Shown here piece after piece: positions 35,631 to 44,685 of a stretch of DNA of 64,000 nt. This stretch comes from Desulfosporosinus hippei DSM 8344 (lineage in GTDB: Bacteria > Bacillota > Desulfitobacteriia > Desulfitobacteriales > Desulfitobacteriaceae): the NCBI RefSeq assembly GCF_900100785.1, contig NZ_FNCP01000028.1:1-64000 (forward strand), given 5' to 3'. Positions within the stretch are counted from its first letter, which is position 1, and every line of letters starts with the position of its first letter. The position numbers and the translations under genes are program-made. Below the pieces are notes generated by a model. That model worked only from the letters and a program-made list of their open reading frames with translations. It had not been told where the DNA came from and searched no databases.

Positions 35631-36635
35631 ATGAAAAAGAAATTACTTATCGTCCTTATTTGTATTGCGATGGTAGCAACATTTGCAACTGGCTGTAGTT
35701 CCACCGCTACACCGGAAAAGCCTGCGGCAGAAACTCCGACGGTTAAGGCAGTCGAAAAGACAAAGGTATTTGTATCCGCAGATTGGGTAAAAAGTGTCAT
35801 TGACGGTGAACAACCGGAGTCCAAAGACTATGTAATTATTGAGGCCGCTTGGGGCCAGGTTAGCGAGGATAAAGCCTACACAGAAGCACATATTCCGGGA
35901 GCGATCCATCTAAATACAGATGAAATCGAAGAAGAAAAGAAATGGGATATCAGAACAGGCGCGGAAATTACCCAGGTAATGAAAAATTATGGTATAACGA
36001 AAGATACTAATGTAATCGTTTATGGTGCAGACTCAGGTGCAGCGAGAGTCGCATTCGTATGTATCTGGGCTGGTGTTGAAAATGTAAAAGTCCTCGATGG
36101 TGGATTGAACACTTGGAAAAAAGCTGGGTATCCAACTAAGGACGGTATAGAAACTGCACAAGCAACTGCAAAAGAATTCGGGGTTACTATACCTGCCCAT
36201 CCGGACTATGTTTTAGCGACTGACGAAGTTAAAGATAAGCTGGCAAAAGACAAGAACTTTAGATTAGTAAGTATTCGGAGTTTAGATGAATTTACGGGTA
36301 AGAAAAGCGGCTATAGTTACATTAAAAGAGCTGGCGAACCTAAAGGAGCAGTTTGGGGACATGATGAAACTGACTACCTCAATGAAGACGGAACATTCAT
36401 TAACTTTGATAAGGCGGTAGCCATGTGGGCTGAACAAGGTATAACAAAAGATAATGAAATTGCCTTTTACTGTGGAACCGGTTGGAGAGCAACTATTCCC
36501 TGGCTAATGGCCTATGAAAATGGTTGGAAAAACATTAAATTGTATGATGATGGCTGGTTCGTGTGGCAGATGGACGAAAAGAATCCGGTACAGACTATCA
36601 CTCCCGAAGAAGCGGCAGCTAATTATAAAAAATAA
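35631..36635 (+). CDS. Rhodanese-domain lipoprotein (sulfurtransferase)
   Basis: A 334-residue lipoprotein: signal peptide with lipobox FATGC (lipidated Cys22), a short linker, then two rhodanese domains. The second domain has the active loop CGTGWRA with the catalytic Cys; the first has a degenerate loop with Asp instead (YGADSGAARV), typical of tandem sulfurtransferases such as SseA. It should move sulfane sulfur from thiosulfate or mercaptopyruvate to cyanide or thiols outside the membrane. ATG at 35631 with GAGGAG upstream. It ends at a strong terminator and is not in an operon. Confidence 0.93.
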   Translation: MKKKLLIVLICIAMVATFATGCSSTATPEKPAAETPTVKAVEKTKVFVSADWVKSVIDGEQPESKDYVIIEAAWGQVSEDKAYTEAHIPGAIHLNTDEIEEEKKWDIRTGAEITQVMKNYGITKDTNVIVYGADSGAARVAFVCIWAGVENVKVLDGGLNTWKKAGYPTKDGIETAQATAKEFGVTIPAHPDYVLATDEVKDKLAKDKNFRLVSIRSLDEFTGKKSGYSYIKRAGEPKGAVWGHDETDYLNEDGTFINFDKAVAMWAEQGITKDNEIAFYCGTGWRATIPWLMAYENGWKNIKLYDDGWFVWQMDEKNPVQTITPEEAAANYKK

Positions 36636-36637
36636 TT

Positions 36638-36688
36638 AATAAGCAAAGAGAGTCTGATAGCAAAAGCTGTCGACTCTCTTTGCTTATT
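36638..36688 (+). terminator. Terminator of the rhodanese gene
   Basis: 17-bp perfect stem (AATAAGCAAAGAGAGTC and complement) with a 17-nt loop, directly after the stop codon. Confidence 0.88.
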
Positions 36689-36757
36689 AGTTCAATTAAC
36701 CTCCGGGCCTTGATCAGTTACGAGACTCCTACTTCTTAAATTGGTGTTCACTGTTTT

Positions 36758-36826
36758 ACTTCCGTGGGGGTAGCGTCCCCCACCGAAGTCTAGATGTTCT
36801 GCTTTAGCAGACGAGTACACTCTAGA
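36758..36826. repeat. Tandem double-hairpin element
   Basis: Two adjacent stems: ACTTC-C-GTGGGGG-TAGCGT-CCCCCAC-C-GAAGT (36758-36789) and TCTAGA..TCTGC-TTTA-GCAGA..TCTAGA (36789-36826). GC-rich, self-complementary, non-coding and between unrelated genes, it resembles REP/MITE-like intergenic elements. Only this copy was noticed in the window. Confidence 0.55.
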
Positions 36827-36857
36827 TTTCTTGATCTAAAAAGGACTAAGAAAATTA

Positions 36858-37280
36858 TTAAGCTAAATTTCTTAAATATACTATAATCTTAATGTTTTGA
36901 ATCAAGGTGACGATTGCCAATATGAAGCTGATAAAGTAATAGGAGCGATAGTCTTCTGTTGAGAAGCCGATAGTAAAAATGGTGGATACCAGTGTAATAA
37001 TAATTTGGAAAACGACCATAGAGACAGCCTCTTTGCCTAACCCAGAACCTTTTTTTATCATTTTAAACACAATAAGAATAATAATCGTAGATATAACTAA
37101 GATGCTGACCGCAATATGTAGAATTTCATCAATGGGGTACAAATCCTTCCAGGTGTTGTTTATATAAACAACGAATCGCATCACTCCCATCTTTTTTACT
37201 GAGTATGTTTGAATTAGATAGGCTATTATAATGAATAGAATTTGAAGGATTGTTGCTAATCTAAATAGGATTTTTTTCAA
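36858..37280 (-). CDS. Small membrane protein of unknown function
   Basis: A 140-residue protein with four predicted membrane helices (about residues 8-24, 54-72, 87-105, 112-130) and little else conserved; Lys-rich connections lie after helices 2 and 4. The family is not recognised. The start is a TTG at 37280 with AAGGAGG about 10 nt upstream, a strong RBS that supports a real gene. Four-helix proteins of this size are often bacteriocin-immunity, sensor or DUF membrane proteins, but nothing shows which. No partner gene is evident. Confidence 0.65.
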   Translation of the reverse strand: MKKILFRLATILQILFIIIAYLIQTYSVKKMGVMRFVVYINNTWKDLYPIDEILHIAVSILVISTIIILIVFKMIKKGSGLGKEAVSMVVFQIIITLVSTIFTIGFSTEDYRSYYFISFILAIVTLIQNIKIIVYLRNLA

Positions 37281-37430
37281 AATGACTATACCTCCTTAAC
37301 GTTATCATGACCAATTTTGATGAACAAAGGCGGCAGCCTTTTCCTGCTGCTAGGCACCAGCCTAGTTTTCTTGATAGTATTTATTTAAAAATTTCGGTAT
37401 TATACTCATAGCACATTTAGGAGGAATAAG

Positions 37431-38228
37431 ATGACTAACACCAATAGTTCAAATTCCAATACTGACTTATCGGGAATCAATATCGTTGTCACCGGTGCCT
37501 CAAGCGGTATTGGACTTGCAATGGCAGAAGGGCTTCTTCGTGCAGGGGCTAGGGTTGCCTTAGCTTCAAGACCGGGCGTAAAACTGGATAATCAAGTCAA
37601 ACGACTTAAATCATCCGGTTTGGATGTATACGGATTACCTATAGATGTTCGCTCGGAAACATCTATAGCGGATTCAGTGGAATGGGTACAAAGAACCTGG
37701 GGAAAGCTTGATGTTTTAGTCAATAATGCCGGAATTGGGATGGGTACAGTAAATAAGCGCTTCTTGATCGAACCCCTGCCCTTTTTTCAAGTTACCCCTG
37801 AGGGGTTCCGAAATTTAATTGACACAAATCTTACGGGTTATTTTCTTGTGGCCCGAGGGTTTACCCCTCTGATGATCCGCCAGGGACATGGGAAAATTAT
37901 CAACATTACGATGAATCAGGAAACCATGAGGCGTACAGGCTTTATCCCCTACGGCCCTGCCGGTTCCGGTGCAGAGTCACTGTCATACATTATGGCCGAG
38001 GATCTTCGCCCATATGGAATAACCATTAATATGCTGCTTCCTGGCGGAGCAACGGATACGGGGATGATTCCCGAAGATCTTAGGGGGCAAATAAAATCCC
38101 CACTCCTACGCCCAAGAGTTATGGTAGAACCCATTGTTTTCCTGGCTTCCAGCAAGTCTGATGGCCTAACAGCTGAAAGAATAAATGCCCTTGAATTTTC
38201 TAAGTGGCTTTCTAAGTATGATAATTGA
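37431..38228 (+). CDS. Short-chain dehydrogenase/reductase-like protein
   Basis: A 265-residue SDR with the cofactor motif TGASSGIG (21-28), NNAG (98-101) and a Rossmann fold; Arg residues after strand 2 (ASRPG) suggest NADP(H). The catalytic Tyr (Y174) is present, but the Lys of YxxxK is replaced by Gly (YGPAG) and the usual Ser site reads ITMN. The rest (TINMLLPGGATDTGM) is normal. Either the catalytic mechanism is modified or the protein is inactive or regulatory. ATG at 37431 with AGGAGG upstream. It stands alone upstream of sfsA. Confidence 0.88.
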   Translation: MTNTNSSNSNTDLSGINIVVTGASSGIGLAMAEGLLRAGARVALASRPGVKLDNQVKRLKSSGLDVYGLPIDVRSETSIADSVEWVQRTWGKLDVLVNNAGIGMGTVNKRFLIEPLPFFQVTPEGFRNLIDTNLTGYFLVARGFTPLMIRQGHGKIINITMNQETMRRTGFIPYGPAGSGAESLSYIMAEDLRPYGITINMLLPGGATDTGMIPEDLRGQIKSPLLRPRVMVEPIVFLASSKSDGLTAERINALEFSKWLSKYDN

Positions 38229-38328
38229 TTAACTATCCCTCCTTAATATTAAACTATATAATGGGCGGCAATCTTGTCATGAAATTTATTATCCAAGGCT
38301 AGGGCTTATGATAAAAGGAGTGCAAACA

Positions 38329-39018
38329 TTGAAGTATTCATCTGTTAAAGTGGCAAGATTTATAAGACGGCCTAATAGATTTATTGCTCACGTTATCGTA
38401 GACAATAATGAAGAAATTGTTCATGTTAAAAATACCGGGCGATGCAGAGAGATACTCCAAGAAGGAACTATGGTAATTCTGGAAGAAGCAAAAAATACAG
38501 AGCGCAAGACGAAGTACTCCCTTATAGCCAGCTATAAGGGAGATGTTCTGATCAATATCGATTCACAAGTCCCCAATCTGGTGGTGTTTGATGGTATCAA
38601 GGAGGGGAAAATTAAGGAATTACATAATGTAACAAAACTATCCAAAGAGGTTGTTTACGGTAATTCTAGATTTGATCTATACTTTGAAACCAAAGATCAA
38701 AGTGGATTTATAGAAGTAAAAGGTGTAACCCTTGAAACTGAGGGGATTGCCATGTTCCCGGATGCTCCTACTCAGAGAGGTTGTAAGCATATTTATGAAA
38801 TGATCAAAGCTGTTCAAGAAGGGTATGGGGGATTCATCTTCTTTCTCATTCAAATGACGGGCGTAAACTATTTTACCCCCTTTGAGATAAGGGATCCGGA
38901 ATTCACAAAAGCCTTAAGGCTTGCCAGTGAAAAAGGAGTGACTATCCTGGCTTATGATTCGATAGTTTCTGAAGACGGGATAACCATAGGAACTCCGGTA
39001 GAAGTTCGTCTTTGCTAG
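38329..39018 (+). CDS. sfsA: SfsA family protein (sugar fermentation stimulation)
   Basis: A 229-residue SfsA: RFIRRPNRFIAHV at the start, then HVKNTGRCREIL, the nuclease-like core RFDLYFE and GFIEVKGVTLE, and FPDAPTQRGCKHI. SfsA has an OB-like domain joined to a PD-(D/E)XK-like domain and binds DNA; its cellular role is unclear. The start is probably the TTG at 38329, 8 nt after AAAGGAG; the ATG at 38308 lies before that RBS. It converges with the merR gene. Confidence 0.92.
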   Translation: MKYSSVKVARFIRRPNRFIAHVIVDNNEEIVHVKNTGRCREILQEGTMVILEEAKNTERKTKYSLIASYKGDVLINIDSQVPNLVVFDGIKEGKIKELHNVTKLSKEVVYGNSRFDLYFETKDQSGFIEVKGVTLETEGIAMFPDAPTQRGCKHIYEMIKAVQEGYGGFIFFLIQMTGVNYFTPFEIRDPEFTKALRLASEKGVTILAYDSIVSEDGITIGTPVEVRLC

Positions 39019-39060
39019 ACAGGGCTTCCATAAGAAACAAAATCTAAGATGACCTGATTT

Positions 39061-39864
39061 TCAAAGCCACAATAACTGTTCCCGATGTTCCTCACTTTCG
39101 ATAATCGGGATTTGCACTTCCGTAATATAGTTTCTGTTGTCCCGTTCCACAAATTGATCAATGATATTAAAGTTTATGGTTATATCAGCAAGATCTAAAT
39201 CTCCACCCGCATCACGAATGCGCTGGGCACTTGAGTAGATGTGTTCATAAGCACCCTGATGATACCCGCAGAGGTAACGCCCGGCAGGTATTACTGGAAA
39301 GCGCAGAGAATCAGTCGTTTCTTTCTGTAGGATTGTGTTTTCTCCATCGTCAAAGAGATAGGCACCAAAATATTTGGAATCGTTTTTGTAAAACACCACC
39401 GTTGGATTGAGATAGAACCAATCATCCCCATAGAGCAGCTCTTCTCCGCCAATTGGAAAATAAAACCTCTCCGGGAATTCCTTAATTGAAACACACTCAA
39501 TGTCAACATTGGGCAATTCCTGCTCGATGAAATGAATCTTCTGCTGAATCGCCCTGTCGGTATTAAGGAGGTTTTCTGCTTTTTTTCTGATGATACTAGA
39601 CTGCTTTTTTAGCTGCTCCAAGTTAGAATCGATATCACGGGATTCTAAATAAGAAGCCTGAATTTCCTTGAGGGAATAACCCAGGCGCCGGAGATAACGT
39701 ATGGTGGCCAGCTTATAGATCTGGTCGAACCGATATTTGCGATAGCCGTTGGTCGGATTCCGCTCAATGGGGACAAGCAGGCCAATTGAATCATAATAGA
39801 TGAGGGTTTGCACATTCAAATGAAATAATGCACTTATCTCGCCAATGCTAAGAGTCTCTTTCAT
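39061..39864 (-). CDS. MerR family regulator with effector-binding domain
   Basis: A 267-residue regulator: N-terminal MerR HTH (SIGEISALFHLNVQTLIYYDSIGLLVP, YRKYRFDQIYKLATIRYLRRLGYSLKEI), a dimer coiled coil (about 75-115), and a GyrI-like C-terminal domain (FPVIPAGRYLCGYHQG) like that of BmrR/Mta, which binds hydrophobic cations. It should activate promoters with 19-bp spacers. Three such promoters are found in the window and it is the only MerR protein here, so it is a candidate activator. ATG at 39864; TTGTCT-17-TATAAT lies upstream. Confidence 0.93.
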   Translation of the reverse strand: MKETLSIGEISALFHLNVQTLIYYDSIGLLVPIERNPTNGYRKYRFDQIYKLATIRYLRRLGYSLKEIQASYLESRDIDSNLEQLKKQSSIIRKKAENLLNTDRAIQQKIHFIEQELPNVDIECVSIKEFPERFYFPIGGEELLYGDDWFYLNPTVVFYKNDSKYFGAYLFDDGENTILQKETTDSLRFPVIPAGRYLCGYHQGAYEHIYSSAQRIRDAGGDLDLADITINFNIIDQFVERDNRNYITEVQIPIIESEEHREQLLWL

Positions 39865-40048
39865 ATAGTCTTTTCCTTTCCTGTGATAAGGTCATTATAT
39901 CTATCAATTGCCTAGCAGACAATCCCGTTGTTTGCCGACCGGGTCAGGAGCAGAAATAAAATTTATACTACCTACTCTTTGCGATCTGAAAGAAAAATTG
40001 AATAAATCCTATAAACTATGACTAGTGCAGATTTCTACAAAATAGTCG

Positions 40049-40987
40049 CTACCGTTTATTGCGCTCGAAGGGGATGCCCAATGCAGAAGGGTCAATACTT
40101 TTACCAATCGATAAGAAGAGTACGATAACGGCAACCAGATATGGGAACATGGTGAATACCTGAGTCGGAATCGGGAAACCCAAGGTTTGGAGGTTGTACT
40201 GCAGTGCCTGGGAAAATCCGATCACCATAGCTGCCGCAAAAATCCCGATGGGATTACGCCGTCCCAGGATCACGGCCACCAAAGCAATATACCCTCTTCC
40301 TGAGGTAACATTCTCCATGAAGAAACCCAACTGTCCCAGGGTTATACTTGCTCCCCCTAACCCGCCTAACACACCGTTTATAAAACAAGCAAAGTAACGA
40401 ATTGCAAAGACATTCAGACCTGCTGAGTTGGCCGCCTGGGGATATTCCCCAACAGCCTGCAGATTGATGCCCCACTCCGTCTTATAAAAGAAAATCGCCG
40501 TTAGGATAATGCCAATTAGGGCTAGATAGACAAATATGTTTTGATTAAAGAGAGCCGGGCCTATGATCGGGATACTCGACAGCAAAGGGATTTTTAGGTC
40601 ACCAAACATATTGCAAGCTGGAATGGTCGTTGTTTGACCAAAGACAATTAAGAACAAGAAGCTTGTCAGCCCCATCACCATAAAGTTAAGTGCCAGACCC
40701 GCAATGGTCTGGTTTGCTTTACAATGGATACTCAATACAGCGTGGATCATGCTGACTAAGATGCCGCCCAGGATACCTGTTAATAAACCTAAGTAAAGAT
40801 TACCTGTGAAAAAAGCAACGATGAAGCTGAAAAACGCTCCGGAAAGCATAATTGCCTCAACGCCGATATTCAGGATCCCGGCTTTCTCAGAAACAGCCTC
40901 TCCCAATCCCGCTAGGATGAGCGGGGTTGCCATCCTTACAGAGGCTACTAAATACATGGTAATCAGCGCAATAAATCCAGAATCCAT
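40049..40987 (-). CDS. Nucleoside ABC transporter permease
   Basis: A 312-residue BPD_transp_2 permease with about 9 helices (LNIGVEAIMLSGAFFS, then AGLALNFMVMGL and ITLGQLGFFMENVTSGRGYIALVAVILG). It is of the YufQ/NupQ type that, with the second permease and the ATPase, imports purine nucleosides. ATG at 40987 with GAGGATC. It lies 12 bp after the other permease gene. The operon order is amidohydrolase, binding protein, ATPase, permease, permease. Confidence 0.92.
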   Translation of the reverse strand: MDSGFIALITMYLVASVRMATPLILAGLGEAVSEKAGILNIGVEAIMLSGAFFSFIVAFFTGNLYLGLLTGILGGILVSMIHAVLSIHCKANQTIAGLALNFMVMGLTSFLFLIVFGQTTTIPACNMFGDLKIPLLSSIPIIGPALFNQNIFVYLALIGIILTAIFFYKTEWGINLQAVGEYPQAANSAGLNVFAIRYFACFINGVLGGLGGASITLGQLGFFMENVTSGRGYIALVAVILGRRNPIGIFAAAMVIGFSQALQYNLQTLGFPIPTQVFTMFPYLVAVIVLFLSIGKSIDPSALGIPFERNKR

Positions 40988-40999
40988 TGTTTGATCCTC

Positions 41000-42022
41000 C
41001 TATTCGTCGGTTAAAAGTCGGCGGAATAAACTTTTACGGGCCAGAATTAATAAAACGACAACCCCCATGATAATGGATGAAATAGAGGTCGGCACCCCAG
41101 CCATACGCTGCATTCCTAACGATCCAACTTGAAGCGCCGCGATTCCCAAGGCGGAGATGACCACGCCTACGGGATGATTTTTCCCCAACAACGCAACGAT
41201 TATGGCGATATACCCATAGCCTGGGGAGATACCTTCAAGCAGCTTGTGATGCAGTCCGGATACCTCGCACACACCTGCAATTCCGGCAAGCCCGCCGCTT
41301 ATTAGGGAGGAAAGGATGATGTTTTTATACACGGAGATACCGGCGCATTTACTGGCCCTGGGATTTAGACCCACCGCCCGCATTTCATAGCCGGTAGGAG
41401 TTTTCCAAACCAGAAGCCAGACGAGGACAACAGAGATCAGGGCTACCAAGATTCCTGCGTGCAGCCGTGTAGTGCTTATAAGGGTTGGCAGTGTGGCGCC
41501 GTCGGGCAGAAAAGCCGACATAGGCAAGGAACTGGCAGGATCCTTGAGCAAAGTACGCACTAAAATTCCTACGATACTTAGAGCGATATAATTAAACATG
41601 AGGGTAGTAATTACCTCTGAGATCCCAAAACGAGCCTTTAAGAATCCCGGAATTACAGACCAAATGCCCCCAAAAACAAAGCCGCCCAGAATCACCAGAG
41701 GAATCATAACCATTGCCGGCAGATCATTCAGCCAGAAAGCAATAAAGGTAACGGCAATAGCCCCCATATAAAGCTGCCCTTCAGCACCGATGTTTATAAA
41801 CCCACTTCGAGAACCTACTGCCACCCCCAATCCTGTCAGGATCAACGGAGTTGCTTTGACCATAACCTCGGAAACTGAATAGAAGGAACCGAAAATTCCG
41901 GATAAAAAGCTGGAGAATGCTTGGGTAACGCTGCTGCCAACCAAGAGAATGAGCAAAATCGAGATTGATAACGTCAGGAAAGCAATACCGAGATAAGACA
42001 GAAGTTTGCCAAACTGTTTCAT
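41000..42022 (-). CDS. Nucleoside ABC transporter permease
   Basis: A 340-residue BPD_transp_2 permease (LTGLGVAVGSRSGFINIGAEGQLYMGA, LMFNYIALSIVGILVRT, GLAGIAGVCEVSGLHHKL). It corresponds to YufP/NupP of purine nucleoside importers. Its ATG overlaps the ATPase stop (ATGA), so it is translationally coupled. The two permeases are expected to form a heterodimeric channel. Confidence 0.92.
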   Translation of the reverse strand: MKQFGKLLSYLGIAFLTLSISILLILLVGSSVTQAFSSFLSGIFGSFYSVSEVMVKATPLILTGLGVAVGSRSGFINIGAEGQLYMGAIAVTFIAFWLNDLPAMVMIPLVILGGFVFGGIWSVIPGFLKARFGISEVITTLMFNYIALSIVGILVRTLLKDPASSLPMSAFLPDGATLPTLISTTRLHAGILVALISVVLVWLLVWKTPTGYEMRAVGLNPRASKCAGISVYKNIILSSLISGGLAGIAGVCEVSGLHHKLLEGISPGYGYIAIIVALLGKNHPVGVVISALGIAALQVGSLGMQRMAGVPTSISSIIMGVVVLLILARKSLFRRLLTDE

Positions 42023-43548
42023 AGTGATTCCTTCCTTGCTTCAGACGTTTTGCCAGCCATCAAAAGACCGATCTGGGACAAATTCAGTTCTGGGGTATTA
42101 GGGAAAATCCCCATGAAACACCCTTTATAAAGCACGGCGATCCTATCGCTTAGTAAGAGGACTTCTTCTAAGTCGGCAGAGATGAGGAGAATACTACACC
42201 CATTCGATCGGTGTTGGAGGAGCTGCTGTTGGACAAACTCCGTTGCCCCAATATCCAGCCCCCGGGTGGGCTGATGCGCTATGATAGCTTTGGGGTTACC
42301 TGCCATTTCCCGGGCAAGGATCAGCTTTTGCTGGTTTCCGCCGGAAAGGTAGCGCAGAGGGGTATTCAACCCCGGGGTTTTAATGGCATAGTCTTCAACT
42401 GCTTTTTGGGTCTCAGCCCGCACTAAGCGGGTATTGATCAGTCCATGCTTAATAAAGCGACGGTCGGTATGGGTTTTTAAGAGGATATTGTCCGTTAGGC
42501 TCATGTCCATCACTAAACCGTCTTGATGACGGTCATCTGAAATATAGCCAATTCCAAGCTTCTTACGTTCAAGTACGCTCATGGAGCTCATATCTACGCC
42601 ATCCATCCTGATCTTCCCACTGCTTTGTTTACGGATGCCCAGAATTACCTCAACCAGCTCCTTTTGCCCGTTGCCATCAACCCCTGCCACGCCGACGATT
42701 TCCCCCGGCGCAATCTGCAAGGAAAGGGAATTTAGCCGCTCTCTACCCTTTTCTTTCAGTGAAACCTCTTCAAGGGAAATTCCCTCACTGCCGGTATCGG
42801 ACACGACCGCCTCACGCTGAATAATCTGAAGTTGACGCCCAATCATATACCGGGATAACTCTTGCTCGCTAATGTCACTGGTTTTCGCTGTCACCACATT
42901 ATACCCATCTCGTAGAACCGTGACCCGGTCGCTAATGCTCATAATCTCAGGGATACGGTGAGTAATGATGATCACCGAATGGCCGTCCGCCCGCAGTTTA
43001 CGCAGCACTTCAAAAAAGTATTCTGTCTCCTGCGGAGTCAGCATTGCAGTGGGTTCGTCTAAGATAAGCAGTTCCGCATCTCTATAGAGAAGTTTAATAA
43101 TCTCAACTCTTTGCTGTTCGCCCACAGATAGGTTAGAGATGTAAGCATTAACATCAATCTGAAGTCCATATTTTTGGGCAACTTCCGTAATCGTTGCATT
43201 AAGTGCTTTGCGGTCAGTAAAGGGATATCCTTTCTCTTTGAGCCCCAGGGTTATGTTCTGAGACACAGTTAATGTAGGAACCAACATGAAGTGCTGGTGA
43301 ACCATACCAATCTGAAAAGCAATGGCATCTCTGGGTGATGTAAAGGAAACCTTTTGCCCTTTCCAGAAAATATCACCGGAATCTCTAGAATAGATACCGT
43401 ACAAAATATTCATCAAGGTGGTTTTCCCTGCTCCATTTTCCCCCAAGAGGGCATGGATTTCTCCCGGTTCCAGATCAAAACAGACCTGGCTATTGGCCAT
43501 TTTTCCAAAAAAGGATTTGCTAATGTTCTTCATGGAAAGCAAAGCCAT
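42019..43548 (-). CDS. Nucleoside ABC transporter ATPase (two NBDs)
   Basis: A 509-residue ATPase with two fused nucleotide-binding domains. The first has Walker A GENGAGKTT, signature LSVGEQQR and Walker B LLILDEPTA. The second has GVDGNGQKE (degenerate Walker A) and signature LSGGNQQK; its Walker B position reads AIIAHQPTRG. This is the carbohydrate/nucleoside-uptake type (RbsA/YufO). It powers import by the two permeases. ATG at 43548 with GGGGAGGAG. A stem at 43573-43620 lies between it and the upstream binding-protein gene. Confidence 0.95.
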   Translation of the reverse strand: MALLSMKNISKSFFGKMANSQVCFDLEPGEIHALLGENGAGKTTLMNILYGIYSRDSGDIFWKGQKVSFTSPRDAIAFQIGMVHQHFMLVPTLTVSQNITLGLKEKGYPFTDRKALNATITEVAQKYGLQIDVNAYISNLSVGEQQRVEIIKLLYRDAELLILDEPTAMLTPQETEYFFEVLRKLRADGHSVIIITHRIPEIMSISDRVTVLRDGYNVVTAKTSDISEQELSRYMIGRQLQIIQREAVVSDTGSEGISLEEVSLKEKGRERLNSLSLQIAPGEIVGVAGVDGNGQKELVEVILGIRKQSSGKIRMDGVDMSSMSVLERKKLGIGYISDDRHQDGLVMDMSLTDNILLKTHTDRRFIKHGLINTRLVRAETQKAVEDYAIKTPGLNTPLRYLSGGNQQKLILAREMAGNPKAIIAHQPTRGLDIGATEFVQQQLLQHRSNGCSILLISADLEEVLLLSDRIAVLYKGCFMGIFPNTPELNLSQIGLLMAGKTSEARKESL

Positions 43549-43572
43549 AGATTACTCCTCCCCTAAAAAAGA

Positions 43573-43620
43573 AGAAGATGTCCCTGGACAGTCGCAACTT
43601 GATCCATCGAGACATCTTCT
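43573..43620 (-). promoter_or_regulatory. Intercistronic stem between binding protein and ATPase genes
   Basis: 10-bp perfect stem AGAAGATGTC/GACATCTTCT with a 28-nt loop and T-rich end on the minus strand. It lies just after the binding-protein stop, where partial terminators usually make the binding protein more abundant than the ATPase. Confidence 0.6.
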
Positions 43621-43632
43621 AAATGTTTATGC

Positions 43633-44637
43633 CTACTTGGTGGATTTCTCGATAACTGGAACGGTTAGTGTTCCATCAATAATCTGTTTCTTGGTATCTT
43701 CGATGAGTTTCTTGGTAGCTTCGGGAATCTTGCTCTCAAAGGAATGATACGGGGAAATATCGACGACTTTTTCTTTCATACCTAAGTGAGTAATGCCGCC
43801 TTTAAAGGTACCATTTTTAACAGCATCCACAGCGGTCAGGATGACTGTTGGCATATTATACACCGTCGAAGAAATAATAGTATTAGGGGCGATTGAATTC
43901 TGATCGTATGAATTTCCACAGGCCAGAACACCTTTTTCCTCTGCAGCCTTGATAGCACCGGTGCCCGCTTGGTTGGCAACGTGGTAAAGCACATCTGCAC
44001 CTTTGTCAATCATAGATAGGCCCGCATCTTTCCCGGCAGAAACATCCGTAAATGAATTAACGTAAATTTCATAAACCACAATGTTAGGGTTTACTTTTTT
44101 GGCACCCAGTTTAAAAGCTTCAAGTTCCTTGATAATTGATGGTTGCTCGATACCACCGATTACTCCGATTTTGCCGGTTTTGGACATAGAAGCGGATAGG
44201 ATACCCATCAAATATCCACCTTGTTCGCAGCTCATTACATAGGAAGCCATATTCTCAGCCTGTGAATTGGACTCTGTCGCCATAAAATGGAGTTTAGGGA
44301 ATTTTTGAGCTACTCGGACTGCCGGATCTCCAAACTGAAACCCGTGGCCGATGATTAAATCATATCCCCGAGCAGCATAATCATTGTAAGCAGATTCCGT
44401 ATCAGCCACGCCGACATTTTCTGAATAGGTAGTTTCTAATCCGAATTTCGATTCAGCAGCCTTTAGTCCCTCTAAAGCTGTCGCATTCCAGCCCTGATCA
44501 TTGGCGGGACCGGAGAGGAGCAGGGCCACTTTCATTTTCTGATCTTTTGACGTCGTCTCTTGAGCAGCGCCGCTGCCGCACCCGGTTAACAGAACTAACA
44601 TACACATTAGAAGTGCAAGCCCTTTAAAAATTTTCAT
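43633..44637 (-). CDS. BMP family nucleoside-binding lipoprotein
   Basis: A 334-residue lipoprotein: signal peptide with lipobox LLTGC (Cys20), then a Bmp/PnrA domain (KVALLLSGPANDQGWNATALEGL, DLIIGHGFQFGDPAVRVA, GYLMGILSASMSKTGKIGVIGG, ADVLYHVANQAGTGAI). PnrA-type proteins bind purine nucleosides. Together with a deaminase gene of the guanine/8-oxoguanine type this suggests uptake of guanine-related compounds. ATG at 44637 with AGGAGAA. Confidence 0.94.
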   Translation of the reverse strand: MKIFKGLALLMCMLVLLTGCGSGAAQETTSKDQKMKVALLLSGPANDQGWNATALEGLKAAESKFGLETTYSENVGVADTESAYNDYAARGYDLIIGHGFQFGDPAVRVAQKFPKLHFMATESNSQAENMASYVMSCEQGGYLMGILSASMSKTGKIGVIGGIEQPSIIKELEAFKLGAKKVNPNIVVYEIYVNSFTDVSAGKDAGLSMIDKGADVLYHVANQAGTGAIKAAEEKGVLACGNSYDQNSIAPNTIISSTVYNMPTVILTAVDAVKNGTFKGGITHLGMKEKVVDISPYHSFESKIPEATKKLIEDTKKQIIDGTLTVPVIEKSTK

Positions 44638-44685
44638 CCAAATTCTCCTCTTTTCTTTTTCTATTGAATTTTTCCAAATCTATTT

